NCBI GenBank assembly: GCA_040839025.1
Contig: JBFPJN010000001.1
Location: 62,001 to 126,000 of the forward strand
From: Alphaproteobacteria bacterium LSUCC0719
Lineage (GTDB): Bacteria; Pseudomonadota; Alphaproteobacteria; Puniceispirillales; Puniceispirillaceae
Length of the DNA stretch: 64,000 bases
Direction of reading: 5' to 3'
Shown here: one piece after another, positions 26,244 through 35,090 of the stretch
Position numbering within the stretch: the stretch's first letter is position 1
Layout: each line of letters starts with the position of its first letter
The notes under the pieces: model-generated
Told to the model about the DNA's origin: nothing
The model's database searches: none
What the model saw: only the letters and a program-made list of their open reading frames with translations
Program-made: the position numbers and the translations under genes

Positions 26244-27287
26244 ATGAAATTCAGTATTCAGCTATCGGCGGATTACCCCGATAAGGCATATGGCGGCGAC
26301 CGTGTCTATCAGGACATGCTTGCACAGGCCGGGCTTGCCGACAGGCTTGGGTTCGAATCAGTTACAATTACCGAGCATCATCTGATGAACTGCCTGATGA
26401 TGCCGGCCCCGCTGCAATTTGCTGTCAAGATCGCGGCGCATACCGACCAGATCAAGATCATCACCGCCATCACCATCCTGCCAATCCGTGACATGCGGGT
26501 GTTCGCCGGCGAAGTCGTGGTTGCCGATATCTTTACCGAAGGCCGGCTTCTGCTTGGTGTTGGCCGTGGCAATTTCCCCTATGAGATGGAAAATCTCGGC
26601 ATTCCGATGCACGAGACACGTGAACGGTTTGACGAGTCTCTCGATGTTCTGCGCGCGCTGCTGAACGAGGAAGAAGTGTCCTGGGACGGCAAATATTACA
26701 AATTCGGCCCAATCACCGTGATGCCGCGCCCGTTGAATCCCGGCGGACCGCAAATGATGATGGCGGCGGTCAACCCGGACGCCATCTATCACTGTGCCAG
26801 GCAGGGATATCACGTCCAGACAACCCCGTTGCCGGGCAATGAAGCCTATCTTCGCGATCAGGTCGCGGCGTTTAACCGTGGCAAGGACGAGCTTGGCGAG
26901 TCGGGTGAAACCTCGCTGACGCTGCTGCGGGTCGGTTTCATGTGTCACAGCGAGATGGAAAAGCGCGAACGTATGCAGATGGCGCACTCCTTCCTTGGAC
27001 GGTTCGAAAACGTCTATGGTGGACCCGGCTTTGTCGATAATGGTGTGGTGCGGGCGCTGCCACGACGCCAGCCTATAGACCAGCTGGCGAAAAGCCTGCT
27101 GATCGGTATGAAGCAGGAAATGATCGACAAGCTGTCGGTCTATGACGAAATGGGTGTCGACCGGCTGATCATGAATGTGAATTTCGGCTGCGATCCGCAC
27201 GAAACAATGGATTCCATCCAGTATTTCGCCGAAGAGGTGATGCCGCATTTCGCCCGGGATGAAGATTCCGGCATTGTGGCCGCCTGA
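26244..27287 (+). CDS. LLM-class flavin-dependent oxidoreductase (luciferase-like)
   Basis: Bacterial-luciferase-type monooxygenase of 347 residues. Family features are the first strand MKFSIQLS, VTITEHHLM, VFAGEVVVADIFTEGRLLLGVGRG and a C-terminal FAEEVMPHF helix. It uses reduced flavin supplied by a separate reductase to oxidise an unknown substrate. GGGGG precedes ATG 26244. It is followed by the convergent thiolase gene after 21 bases, so it is probably a single transcription unit. Confidence 0.87.
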   Translation: MKFSIQLSADYPDKAYGGDRVYQDMLAQAGLADRLGFESVTITEHHLMNCLMMPAPLQFAVKIAAHTDQIKIITAITILPIRDMRVFAGEVVVADIFTEGRLLLGVGRGNFPYEMENLGIPMHETRERFDESLDVLRALLNEEEVSWDGKYYKFGPITVMPRPLNPGGPQMMMAAVNPDAIYHCARQGYHVQTTPLPGNEAYLRDQVAAFNRGKDELGESGETSLTLLRVGFMCHSEMEKRERMQMAHSFLGRFENVYGGPGFVDNGVVRALPRRQPIDQLAKSLLIGMKQEMIDKLSVYDEMGVDRLIMNVNFGCDPHETMDSIQYFAEEVMPHFARDEDSGIVAA

Positions 27288-27308
27288 GGCTCATTCAGAA
27301 AATCATCC

Positions 27309-28517
27309 TCAGCATTTTTCCAGGATAATGGCGCTTCCCTGACCAACGCCCACACACATGGTGCATAGGGCATGTGTTGCGCCGTCAAGGCGCTGCAATT
27401 CCTCGGTGGCTGTCATCACCAGCCGCGCCCCGCTCATTCCCAGCGGATGGCCGAGAGCAATAGCACCGCCATTGCGGTTGACCCGATCATCATCATCGGC
27501 CATGCCAAGCTCGCGCAGCGAGGCAATCGCCTGTGCTGCAAAAGCCTCGTTGATCTCGATCACATCCATATCGGCGATCGTCAGCCCGGCCCGCGCCAGC
27601 GCGCGTTGTGTCGCCGGCACAGGCCCGATACCCATCACGGCGGGCTCGACGCCGGCTGCGGCGGCTGTAACGATCCGTGCCCGTGGAGTCAGGCCATGCA
27701 GCTTTATGGCCTCTTTGCTGGCGATGATCAGCGCGGCAGCCCCGTCATTCACCCCGCTGGCATTGCCTGCGGTCACGCAGCCGTTCTCGCGAAAGGGAGT
27801 TGGCAGCCTGGCCAGCTGGTCCAGCGTTGTTTGTGGGCGCGGATGCTCGTCGCTGTCGATGGTGATCGGATCGCCCTTGCGTTGCGGAATGACCACCGGC
27901 GCAATTTCCGCGGCAAGCCGTCCATTTTCCATCGCGATGCCGGCCTTCTGTTGTGAGCGCAGTGCAAATGCGTCCTGGTCGGCGCGGCTGATCTTCCATC
28001 TTTCGGCGACATTCTCGCCTGTCTCCGGCATGGAATCGGTACCATAGAGGGCTTTCATCTGGCGGTTTACAAAGCGCCAGCCGATTGTCGTGTCATGGAT
28101 TTCGGCTTTCCGGGAAAAGGCGCTGTCCGCCTTTGGCATGACAAAGGGCGCGCGGCTCATGCTTTCCGAACCACCGGCAATCAGCAGGCTGCCTTCACCG
28201 GATTTGATCATCCGTGATGCGGCAATGACGGCGTCCATGCCGGATGCGCATAATCTGTTGACGGTGATGCCCGGAATGCTTGGCGGCAAACCGGCAAGAA
28301 GCAGGGCCATCCGCGCAATATTGCGGTTGTCCTCGCCAGCCTGGTTGGCCGCGCCGAGGATCACCTCGTCCACTGCCGTCCAGTCCAGATCGGGCATGCG
28401 TGCCTTCAGCGCGGCAATGGGGTGGGCCGCAAGATCGTCCGCCCGCACCGTCGACAGGCCGCCACCGAACCGTCCGATTGGCGATCGCACGGCGTCACAG
28501 ACAAACACATCGGGCAT
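27309..28517 (-). CDS. Acetyl-CoA acyltransferase (thiolase, PcaF/FadA-type)
   Basis: Thiolase of 402 residues. The nucleophile Cys lies in [12 protein letters not shown], the catalytic His in [16 protein letters not shown] and the second Cys in [19 protein letters not shown] is also present. It most resembles 3-oxoadipyl-CoA or degradative thiolases, which cleave 3-ketoacyl-CoA to acetyl-CoA and a shorter acyl-CoA. No other beta-oxidation or oxoadipate gene flanks it, so the exact substrate is open. Confidence 0.9.
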   Translation of the reverse strand: MPDVFVCDAVRSPIGRFGGGLSTVRADDLAAHPIAALKARMPDLDWTAVDEVILGAANQAGEDNRNIARMALLLAGLPPSIPGITVNRLCASGMDAVIAASRMIKSGEGSLLIAGGSESMSRAPFVMPKADSAFSRKAEIHDTTIGWRFVNRQMKALYGTDSMPETGENVAERWKISRADQDAFALRSQQKAGIAMENGRLAAEIAPVVIPQRKGDPITIDSDEHPRPQTTLDQLARLPTPFRENGCVTAGNASGVNDGAAALIIASKEAIKLHGLTPRARIVTAAAAGVEPAVMGIGPVPATQRALARAGLTIADMDVIEINEAFAAQAIASLRELGMADDDDRVNRNGGAIALGHPLGMSGARLVMTATEELQRLDGATHALCTMCVGVGQGSAIILEKC

Positions 28518-28697
28518 GGGTCACTCCTTGCGGACAGGATTCGTATTTTGCTTTCGCATGATTACCGACACGAAACCTTTGAGGCCACCAAAAAAGCCGC
28601 TTTGCCCCTTGCGGGTGAACGGGGCTTGCACAGCCGGGGCAGGCGTGCTGTCTTGGGTTGGGACCATCGATTGCGTGCCGGACATTGAGGAAAGAAC

Positions 28698-29624
28698 ATG
28701 GCAGACAGCACATCACAGGATGATCTTTTGAAGGTCACGCTTCTGGGTACCGGTATTCCCAACCCTCAGATCAACGCCTTTGGCACGTCGACCCTGATCG
28801 AGGCCGGTGATCAGCGGGTTCTGATTGACTGCGGTCGGGGAACAGCCATTCGCCTGTCGCAGATTGGCCTCGGGGTCGGGTGTGTCGATACGATCATCAT
28901 CTCGCATTACCATTCCGACCATTATGCGGGCCTTTTCGATATGGCGATGACGGGAACCATTCCGCAGAAATTCGGTGGCCGCAACGCGCCGCTGCAGGTC
29001 TATGGTCCGCCCGGCATCCGCGATATTGCCGATGGTGCCTGGCTGGCGACCGGTCCTGACCGGGCGATCCGTGTCGCCGACAATGAAATCGACCCCGAGC
29101 ATATGCGGATCATCCCGCATGAATATGCCGAAGGTGTCGTCTATGACCGTGGGGGGCTGGTGATCCGCGCCATCGAGGTGGATCACGGCGAATTCATCCG
29201 GCCGGCCTACGGGTTCAGGGTTGAATATGCGGGGCGTGTCTTTGTTCACAGCCATGACACCCGCTATAACGAAAATCTGATCGCACAGGCACAGGGCGCG
29301 GATGTTTTCGTTCACGAGGTGGCCGCCGCACGGCCCGAGGTGATTGCGAGCCATCCGGCGGTGAAGGTGGCGATCGACCATCACGCCACACCGGCCGAGG
29401 TGGGACGTGTGTTTGCCAAGACACGGCCAAAGCTCGCCATGCTTACGCATCTTGTATTGCTGAAGCCCGATCCGGTTTCGGTCAATGAGGTCATGACCGA
29501 ACTTGCGACGGAATTTGACGGCACGGTCCTGGTTGCCGAGGATCTGATGACAATCCAGATCGGTCGCAATATTTCGGTCATTCCCTTCCGGCATGGTGGC
29601 AAGCCCGGCGGAATGGTAGGGTAG
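28698..29624 (+). CDS. MBL-fold metallo-hydrolase (RNase Z-like group)
   Basis: Metallo-beta-lactamase-fold enzyme of 308 residues. The Zn motif SHYHSDHYAG is complete, with later ligands in HSHDTRYNE and the IDHHATPAEVG segment. LGTGIPNPQINAFGTSTLIE is typical of RNase Z and arylsulfatase-like MBL proteins. GAGGAAAG precedes ATG 28698. The 180 bases upstream contain no gene and no clear regulatory palindrome. The true substrate (RNA, ester or sulfate) cannot be assigned. Confidence 0.82.
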   Translation: MADSTSQDDLLKVTLLGTGIPNPQINAFGTSTLIEAGDQRVLIDCGRGTAIRLSQIGLGVGCVDTIIISHYHSDHYAGLFDMAMTGTIPQKFGGRNAPLQVYGPPGIRDIADGAWLATGPDRAIRVADNEIDPEHMRIIPHEYAEGVVYDRGGLVIRAIEVDHGEFIRPAYGFRVEYAGRVFVHSHDTRYNENLIAQAQGADVFVHEVAAARPEVIASHPAVKVAIDHHATPAEVGRVFAKTRPKLAMLTHLVLLKPDPVSVNEVMTELATEFDGTVLVAEDLMTIQIGRNISVIPFRHGGKPGGMVG

Positions 29625-29699
29625 CGCCGCAAGGGCGTTGGTGTATGGCAGGATTCACATCCGAGCGGGTGTGACAGAAGTCAGGAAAAGGTCCGGATC

Positions 29700-30713
29700 A
29701 TGAAGGTTCTCGTAACAGGTGCTGCCGGGTTCATCGGCATGCATTGTGCCGAAAGGCTGCTGGCGCGCGGTGACAGTGTCGTCGGTGTCGACAACATGAA
29801 TGATTATTACGAGGTGTCGCTGAAGGAAAGCCGACTTGCCCGGATCGCAGATCACCCCGATTTCCACAATCATGTGGTTTCGGTTGAGGATCGACAGGGC
29901 ATGGCAGATATTTTTGCCGCCGAAAGACCTGATCGTGTGATCCATCTGGCCGCCCAGGCTGGTGTTCGCTATTCGATTGAAAATCCGCATGCCTATGTCG
30001 ATGCCAATCTGGCCGGGTTCATGAATATCCTGGAAGGATGTCGGCATAACGGCGTTCAGCATCTTGTCTATGCAAGTTCATCCTCGGTCTATGGCGGCAA
30101 TGAACAGATGCCATTCAGCGAGCATCACAGCGTTGATCACCCTGTCTCGCTCTATGCGGCGACGAAAAAGGCGAATGAGCTGATGGCCCATACCTACAGC
30201 CATCTGTTTGATCTGCCGACAACCGGTCTTCGCTTCTTCACGGTATATGGACCGTGGGGGCGGCCTGATATGGCGCTGTTCAAATTTGCCAGGGCGATGC
30301 TCAAGGGCGAGGCTATCGACGTCTATAACAACGGCCAGATGGTGCGCGACTTCACCTATATCGACGATATTGTCGAAGGTGTGATCCGACTGCTGGACAA
30401 GATCGCCACCCCGGATCCCGGCTTTGATGCCAAGGAACCGGACCCGCACTCATCCCACGCGCCGTTTCGGGTTTTCAATATTGGAAATGGCAACCCGGTA
30501 CCGTTGCTGGATTATATCAGCGCGCTGGAAACGGCGCTGGGTATCGAGGCAAAGAAAAACATGATGCCCATGCAGCCCGGTGATGTGCCGATGACAAGTG
30601 CCGACACGTCTGAGCTGGCGGAATGGGTTGGGTTTGCGCCCGATACCGATGTAAGGGACGGCGTTCAGCGCTTTGCCGATTGGTATGTTGCCTATCACGG
30701 CAGAAACGACTAG
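29700..30713 (+). CDS. UDP-glucuronate 4-epimerase-like NAD-dependent epimerase
   Basis: Extended SDR epimerase of 337 residues. VTGAAGFIGMHCAERLL, HLAAQAGVRYSIENP, SSSSVYGGN, SLYAATKKANELM (Tyr/Lys) and RFFTVYGPWGRPDMALFKF match UDP-glucuronate/UDP-galacturonate epimerases such as LspL and GAE. The product UDP-galacturonate enters surface polysaccharides. Its substrate would come from the ugd gene at the window start. The stop overlaps the convergent hpaR stop by 4 bases. Confidence 0.9.
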   Translation: MKVLVTGAAGFIGMHCAERLLARGDSVVGVDNMNDYYEVSLKESRLARIADHPDFHNHVVSVEDRQGMADIFAAERPDRVIHLAAQAGVRYSIENPHAYVDANLAGFMNILEGCRHNGVQHLVYASSSSVYGGNEQMPFSEHHSVDHPVSLYAATKKANELMAHTYSHLFDLPTTGLRFFTVYGPWGRPDMALFKFARAMLKGEAIDVYNNGQMVRDFTYIDDIVEGVIRLLDKIATPDPGFDAKEPDPHSSHAPFRVFNIGNGNPVPLLDYISALETALGIEAKKNMMPMQPGDVPMTSADTSELAEWVGFAPDTDVRDGVQRFADWYVAYHGRND

Positions 30714-31156
30714 GCGGGCCGGTCCCCGCCATCAAGACAGGCGCGAAGCTTGTTCAGGCTGACCACAAGCTGGCGAAGCTCATCCTTGCCGAATGCCTCT
30801 TCAATGGCGTCGTATTTCTGCTGCGATACCTGCCAGATACGGGTGAACAGCTCTTCGCCATCCGATGTCAGCCTGATCACCCGCTGTCGCCGGTCTCGTG
30901 ACGCCACCGGCTCAACCAATCCAAGTTCGCCGAGGTGGCGCACGATACGCGTCAGCGACGGTGCCAGGATTACACATCGCCTCGCCAGCGTTGTGGTGTC
31001 GAGCGCCGCGCCGCCGGCAAGTGCCCTGATTACCCGCCATTGCTGGAGCGTCAGACCAGCCTCGCCAACATGATCGCGGAACTGCGCGGTGACGGCATCG
31101 CGTGCCCGCAACAATGCGATGGTCAGCGAATCATCATAGCGCGGCGCGTCAGTCAC
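30710..31156 (-). CDS. hpaR: MarR-family regulator of homoprotocatechuate degradation
   Basis: Winged-helix repressor, 148 residues. TLQQWRVIRALAGG, LARRCVILAPSLTRIVRHLGELGLVEP and the RDRRQRVIRLT wing are characteristic of HpaR. GTG 31156 overlaps the hpaF stop by 8 bases, so the two genes form one minus-strand operon. It most likely binds the palindrome at 31581-31597 and is released by a pathway aromatic, as in E. coli. Effector identity is inferred. Confidence 0.88.
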   Translation of the reverse strand: MTDAPRYDDSLTIALLRARDAVTAQFRDHVGEAGLTLQQWRVIRALAGGAALDTTTLARRCVILAPSLTRIVRHLGELGLVEPVASRDRRQRVIRLTSDGEELFTRIWQVSQQKYDAIEEAFGKDELRQLVVSLNKLRACLDGGDRPA

Positions 31157-31553
31157 CCTTCGCCTCGTTTGCCGTCAGAAAGCTGTGGATGGTGTTGAAC
31201 CGTTTCTCGGAAAACCGGGACTCGATCTCCATCACCTCAAGCGACAGGGCGAATGGCCGATCAGTGATCTGTGGCTTCAGCCAGGCCTCTGCCGCCGCAT
31301 AGATTGTTTCGGTCACCGCTATCCTGACATCCTCACCGCGCCCCATGCCCATACGAAGCGTCATATCGATAAAGGCAAGGTCGTCCTCGCCACTGGCAAT
31401 TGTCGCCACATCGACCCGGGTGCCGCGAACCCTTATGCCGCCAAGCGGAAAGACGCCTGACCCGGTCATTGCGTCGCGCAGATGATCACAAAATCGCTGC
31501 AAATCCAGATCGCGATCCAGATTGGCGGAATATTCGAAGCTCAGATGGGCCAT
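31149..31553 (-). CDS. hpaF: 5-carboxymethyl-2-hydroxymuconate isomerase
   Basis: Tautomerase-superfamily enzyme of 134 residues that isomerises 5-carboxymethyl-2-hydroxymuconate in the cytoplasm. HLSFEYSANLD, VDMTLRM-like IDMTLRMGMGR and the C-terminal RFNTIHSF match HpaF. Oddly, the residue after Met is Ala (ATG GCC CAT), where the family has the catalytic N-terminal proline. This may lower activity, reflect a sequencing error or indicate a different mechanism. It is divergent from hpaE across the shared promoter region. Confidence 0.85.
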   Translation of the reverse strand: MAHLSFEYSANLDRDLDLQRFCDHLRDAMTGSGVFPLGGIRVRGTRVDVATIASGEDDLAFIDMTLRMGMGRGEDVRIAVTETIYAAAEAWLKPQITDRPFALSLEVMEIESRFSEKRFNTIHSFLTANEAKGD

Positions 31554-31667
31554 GTCGTAGATCCTGTCGTGAGGAGGCTATTGACTTGCCAAGTCAAATC
31601 CGTGATTATTTATTTAACATGTGAATTAAACCACAGCTGTGCCGAAAGTCAATCTTGGGGAGACTCC
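31554..31667. promoter_or_regulatory. Divergent hpa promoter region
   Basis: A 114-base AT-rich gap between hpaF and hpaE. A candidate plus-strand promoter is TTGACT (31581-31586), 17 bases, then GATTAT (31604-31609), which would drive hpaEDGHI. The minus-strand promoter for hpaF-hpaR is not clear by eye. A looser inverted repeat TTTAA...TTAAA lies around 31612-31630. Confidence 0.55.
31581..31597. promoter_or_regulatory. Candidate HpaR operator
   Basis: A perfect inverted repeat TTGACTT-GCC-AAGTCAA lies in the hpaF/hpaE divergent gap and overlaps the probable -35 box of hpaE. The form and size suit a MarR-family dimer. Repression by steric block of RNA polymerase is the simple reading. Confidence 0.65.
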
Positions 31668-33188
31668 ATGACCCTCGCCGACAATCTGCAGAAGGCCGGG
31701 ACGTACATGTCGTCCTTGCGCGACAGACCGATCCTCAATCATATTGCGGGTCGGGACTGTGCCGCCAGGTCCGGTGCGACATTCAACAGCGTGTCTCCGA
31801 TCGACCTGGCGCCGATCGCCACTGTTGCGCGAGGAGATGCGGCTGATATCGACGACGCGGCCAAGGCGGCAAGTGATGCCTTTCCGGCATGGCGTGACAT
31901 GGATGGCGCGGCGCGGCGTGCCATTCTGCATCGTATTGCCGATGGAATTGTCGCGCGGGCCGAGGAAATTGCGCTTCTGGAATGTATGGATACAGGCCAG
32001 GCGCATCGCTTTATGTCAAAGGCGGCGCTTCGCGGGGCCGAGAATTTCCGCTTCTTTGCCGACAAGGCACCCTATGCCCGCGATGGACAGAGCCTACAGG
32101 CCGCCAATCAGCTGAATGTCACCTCGCGGCGGCCCATTGGGCCGGTTGGAGTCATCACGCCGTGGAATACCCCTTTCATGCTGTCGACCTGGAAGATTGC
32201 GCCGGCGCTGGCGGCGGGGTGTACGGTGGTTCACAAGCCGGCCGAACTGTCTCCGGTGACAGCGCGCATTCTGATGGATATCGCCACTGATGCCGGTTTG
32301 CCGCCGGGGGTCTGGAACCTTGTGAACGGTATTGGCGAGGAAGCAGGACGTGCGCTGACCGAACATCCAGCGATCAAGGCCATTGCCTTTGTCGGCGAGA
32401 GTGCCACCGGCAAGATGATCATGCGGCAAGGCGCGGATACACTGAAACGTGTGCATTTCGAGCTTGGTGGTAAAAATCCGGTTGTTGTCTTTGCCGATGC
32501 GGATCTGGACCGCGCCGCCGACGCGGCTGCCTTCATGATCTATTCATTGAATGGCGAGCGCTGCACCTCATCAAGCCGGGTATTGGTGGAATCGTCTGTC
32601 CATGATGATTTCGTGGCTGTTCTGGCCGACAAGGCGCGACGTCTGAAAATTGGTCACCCGCTGGATCCTGACACGGTGGTCGGTCCGTTGATCCACCCTG
32701 ATCACGAAGCCAAGGTGCTGTCCTATTTTGACGTGGCGCGCGCCGAGGGGGCGACCATTGCCGCCGGTGGTGAAAAGGTTGTGGACGGTGATCTTGCCGC
32801 CGGGTGCTATGTCGCGCCGACCTTGTTTACCGGTGCCACCCAGTCCATGCGGGTTGCCCGCGAGGAAATTTTCGGACCTGTCTTGACGGCGATCCCCTTT
32901 GACAGCGAGGCAGAGGCACTTGGCCTTGCCAACGATGTGGCCTACGGTCTGGCAGGGTATCTGTGGACAAATGATGTCACGCGCGCGCTGCGGTTCAGTG
33001 ATGGCATGGATGCTGGCATGATCTGGGTGAATTCAGAGAATGTGCGGCATCTGCCAACCCCCTTTGGCGGCACCAAGGAATCAGGAATCGGGCGTGACGG
33101 CGGTGACTGGTCTTTCGATTTCTATATGGAAACCCGCAATGTTGCCTTTGCCACCGCACCGCGCAACGTCCCGAAACTAGGCCTCTAG
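31668..33188 (+). CDS. hpaE: 5-carboxymethyl-2-hydroxymuconate semialdehyde dehydrogenase
   Basis: NAD-dependent aldehyde dehydrogenase of 506 residues, oxidising the ring-cleavage semialdehyde of homoprotocatechuate. The catalytic Glu is in FELGGKNPV and the Cys in LNGERCTSSSR; PWNTPFM and the EEIFGPVL motif are also present. ATG 31668 follows GGGGAG; the open frame extends upstream through the promoter region but those codons are unlikely to be used. First gene of the plus-strand hpaEDGHI operon. Confidence 0.93.
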   Translation: MTLADNLQKAGTYMSSLRDRPILNHIAGRDCAARSGATFNSVSPIDLAPIATVARGDAADIDDAAKAASDAFPAWRDMDGAARRAILHRIADGIVARAEEIALLECMDTGQAHRFMSKAALRGAENFRFFADKAPYARDGQSLQAANQLNVTSRRPIGPVGVITPWNTPFMLSTWKIAPALAAGCTVVHKPAELSPVTARILMDIATDAGLPPGVWNLVNGIGEEAGRALTEHPAIKAIAFVGESATGKMIMRQGADTLKRVHFELGGKNPVVVFADADLDRAADAAAFMIYSLNGERCTSSSRVLVESSVHDDFVAVLADKARRLKIGHPLDPDTVVGPLIHPDHEAKVLSYFDVARAEGATIAAGGEKVVDGDLAAGCYVAPTLFTGATQSMRVAREEIFGPVLTAIPFDSEAEALGLANDVAYGLAGYLWTNDVTRALRFSDGMDAGMIWVNSENVRHLPTPFGGTKESGIGRDGGDWSFDFYMETRNVAFATAPRNVPKLGL

Positions 33189-33197
33189 GAGCGCGCC

Positions 33198-34178
33198 ATG
33201 CCGGTTCCCGCGCCAAACCTCTACCCCGATTTCAACATTGTGCGCGTCTCGCATGCCGAACTGATCGTCAGTGATCTTGCTGCCAGCCGTGCCTTTTATG
33301 CCGATACGCTGGGCCTTCAGGTCAGCTACGAGGATTCCGAGATCATCTGTCTGCGGGCGATGGAGGAACGGGGCCATCATTGTCTGGTGCTGCGGCGCGG
33401 CGGCACACCGGTATGCAGCTATCTGGCGTTCCGTCTGTTTTCTGAACAGGATGTCGATCGTGCGGCGGCGTATTTTGCCGCAAAGGGGCATGACACCGAA
33501 TGGGTCGAACGGCCATTTCAGGGGCGCACCCTGCGCGTGTGCGATCCGCATGGAATTCCGCTGGAATTCTATTTCGAGATGGATCGCCTGCCGACCATTC
33601 ACCAGCAATACGCTCTGTATAAAGGCGTCAAGCCATTGCGGATCGACCATTTCAACTGCTTTTCACCGCATGTCGACGACAGCGTCGCCTTCTATAACGA
33701 TATGGGTTTCCGGACCACCGAATATACCGAGGATCAGGAGACCGGCAGGCTCTGGGCCGCCTGGATGCATCGCAAGGGAGGTGTCCATGACATTGCCTTT
33801 ACCAATGGTGTCGGGCCACGCCTGCATCATGTCGCCTTCTGGGTGCCAACGCCGATGAATATCATCGACCTGCTGGATGTCATGTCGACAACAGGTTATG
33901 TCGGCAATATCGAACGTGGACCTGGCCGACACGGTATTGCCAACGCCTTTTTCCTCTATATCCTCGACCCGGACGGGCATCGAACCGAGATCTATTGTTC
34001 CGACTATCAGACAGTCGATCCCGACCATGAACCGATCCACTGGGATCTGAAGGACCCGCAGCGACAGACATTGTGGGGCGCGCCGGCACCACGTTCATGG
34101 TTTGAACATGGGACAGGATTTGCCGGTGCCGAAACCAGGGCGCCGGATCTTCAGGCGCAACCCATTGTCGCCCCATAG
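33198..34178 (+). CDS. hpaD: 3,4-dihydroxyphenylacetate 2,3-dioxygenase (type I extradiol, VOC fold)
   Basis: Ring-cleaving dioxygenase of 326 residues made of two VOC modules (about 15-135 and 150-270). Iron ligands are the His in RIDHFNCF, the His in RLHHVAFW and the Glu in HRTEIYC. It is of the Brevibacterium/Arthrobacter type and not related to E. coli HpaD, which belongs to another extradiol class. It opens homoprotocatechuate between C2 and C3, giving the substrate of HpaE encoded 9 bases upstream. Confidence 0.92.
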   Translation: MPVPAPNLYPDFNIVRVSHAELIVSDLAASRAFYADTLGLQVSYEDSEIICLRAMEERGHHCLVLRRGGTPVCSYLAFRLFSEQDVDRAAAYFAAKGHDTEWVERPFQGRTLRVCDPHGIPLEFYFEMDRLPTIHQQYALYKGVKPLRIDHFNCFSPHVDDSVAFYNDMGFRTTEYTEDQETGRLWAAWMHRKGGVHDIAFTNGVGPRLHHVAFWVPTPMNIIDLLDVMSTTGYVGNIERGPGRHGIANAFFLYILDPDGHRTEIYCSDYQTVDPDHEPIHWDLKDPQRQTLWGAPAPRSWFEHGTGFAGAETRAPDLQAQPIVAP

Positions 34179-34211
34179 GCCGATCCGGCACCACCGGCAG
34201 GAGAGTTGTTC

Positions 34212-35087
34212 ATGACAGGGCTAGTCAGCTTCATTCATCAGGGCCAGACCCTGTTCGGGCGTCTTGATGGCGGCTCCATAATCAATCTTACGGGCAGCTT
34301 CGCCGGTCGGTTCGACAGTCTTGCCGCAGCCGCCAATGCCGGCGCGCTTGGCGAGTTGTTTGCCGCCGAAGGCGGTGCCGATCTGGCGCTTGATGATGTT
34401 ACCTTGCTGGCCCCGTTATGCGCGCCCGGACAGGTGGGGCCCGGAAAGATTGTCTGTGTCGGGGTCAATTTTCCGGATCGCAACGAGGAATACAAGGACG
34501 GTCAGGCATCACAGCTGAACCCGTCGCTCTTCGTGCGCTTCGCGTCTGGATTTGTCGGAGACGGGGATGATCTTGTACGACCGCCGGAATCTGAACAGCT
34601 TGATTACGAAGGTGAAATTGCCATCGTCATCGGTCGTGGCGGGCGGCGCATCGCGGAAATGGATGCCTGGAACCATATTGCCGCTGTGACCCTGTGTAAT
34701 GAGGGCACGATCCGGGATTGGGTGCGGCATGCCAAGTTCAATGTCACACAGGGCAAGAACTGGGACCGGTCGGCGGCGATGGGGCCGGCGCTTCACGCCT
34801 TCACCGGGCCGGAGATGCTGGCCGACATCGAGCTGACAACCCGGGTCAATGGCGAGCTGCGCCAGCAGGACCGGACCAGCCGCATGATCTTCAGCTTCAC
34901 CAGGATCATCAATTATGTATCGACATTTACCGCGCTGGTGCCGGGCGATGTGCTGATCTGTGGCACGCCAACAGGGGCCGGCGCGCGCTTTGATCCGCCA
35001 AAATGGCTTCGCCCCGGAGATGTTGTCGAGATCTCTGCCGAGGGGCTCGGCACCTTGCGGAACGGCGTGCGTGACGAGGAGGTCTAG
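34212..35087 (+). CDS. hpaG: Fumarylacetoacetase-family decarboxylase/isomerase (HpaG-like)
   Basis: FAH-family enzyme of 291 residues with a single catalytic domain. VGVNFPDRNEEY, the metal motif DYEGEIAIVIG and CGTPTGAGA fit 5-carboxymethyl-2-oxo-hex-3-ene-1,7-dioate decarboxylase or the isomerase. E. coli HpaG has two such domains in one chain; here only one is present. ATG 34212 is set by AGGAGAG. It lies between hpaD and hpaH, so the decarboxylation step is the likely job, perhaps with isomerisation. Confidence 0.87.
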   Translation: MTGLVSFIHQGQTLFGRLDGGSIINLTGSFAGRFDSLAAAANAGALGELFAAEGGADLALDDVTLLAPLCAPGQVGPGKIVCVGVNFPDRNEEYKDGQASQLNPSLFVRFASGFVGDGDDLVRPPESEQLDYEGEIAIVIGRGGRRIAEMDAWNHIAAVTLCNEGTIRDWVRHAKFNVTQGKNWDRSAAMGPALHAFTGPEMLADIELTTRVNGELRQQDRTSRMIFSFTRIINYVSTFTALVPGDVLICGTPTGAGARFDPPKWLRPGDVVEISAEGLGTLRNGVRDEEV

Positions 35088-35090
35088 CCC

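Noticed and set aside
27284-27316. Possible bidirectional terminator between the LLM oxidoreductase and thiolase genes
   Set aside because: Only a 6-bp stem with a long loop and no T-run can be drawn.
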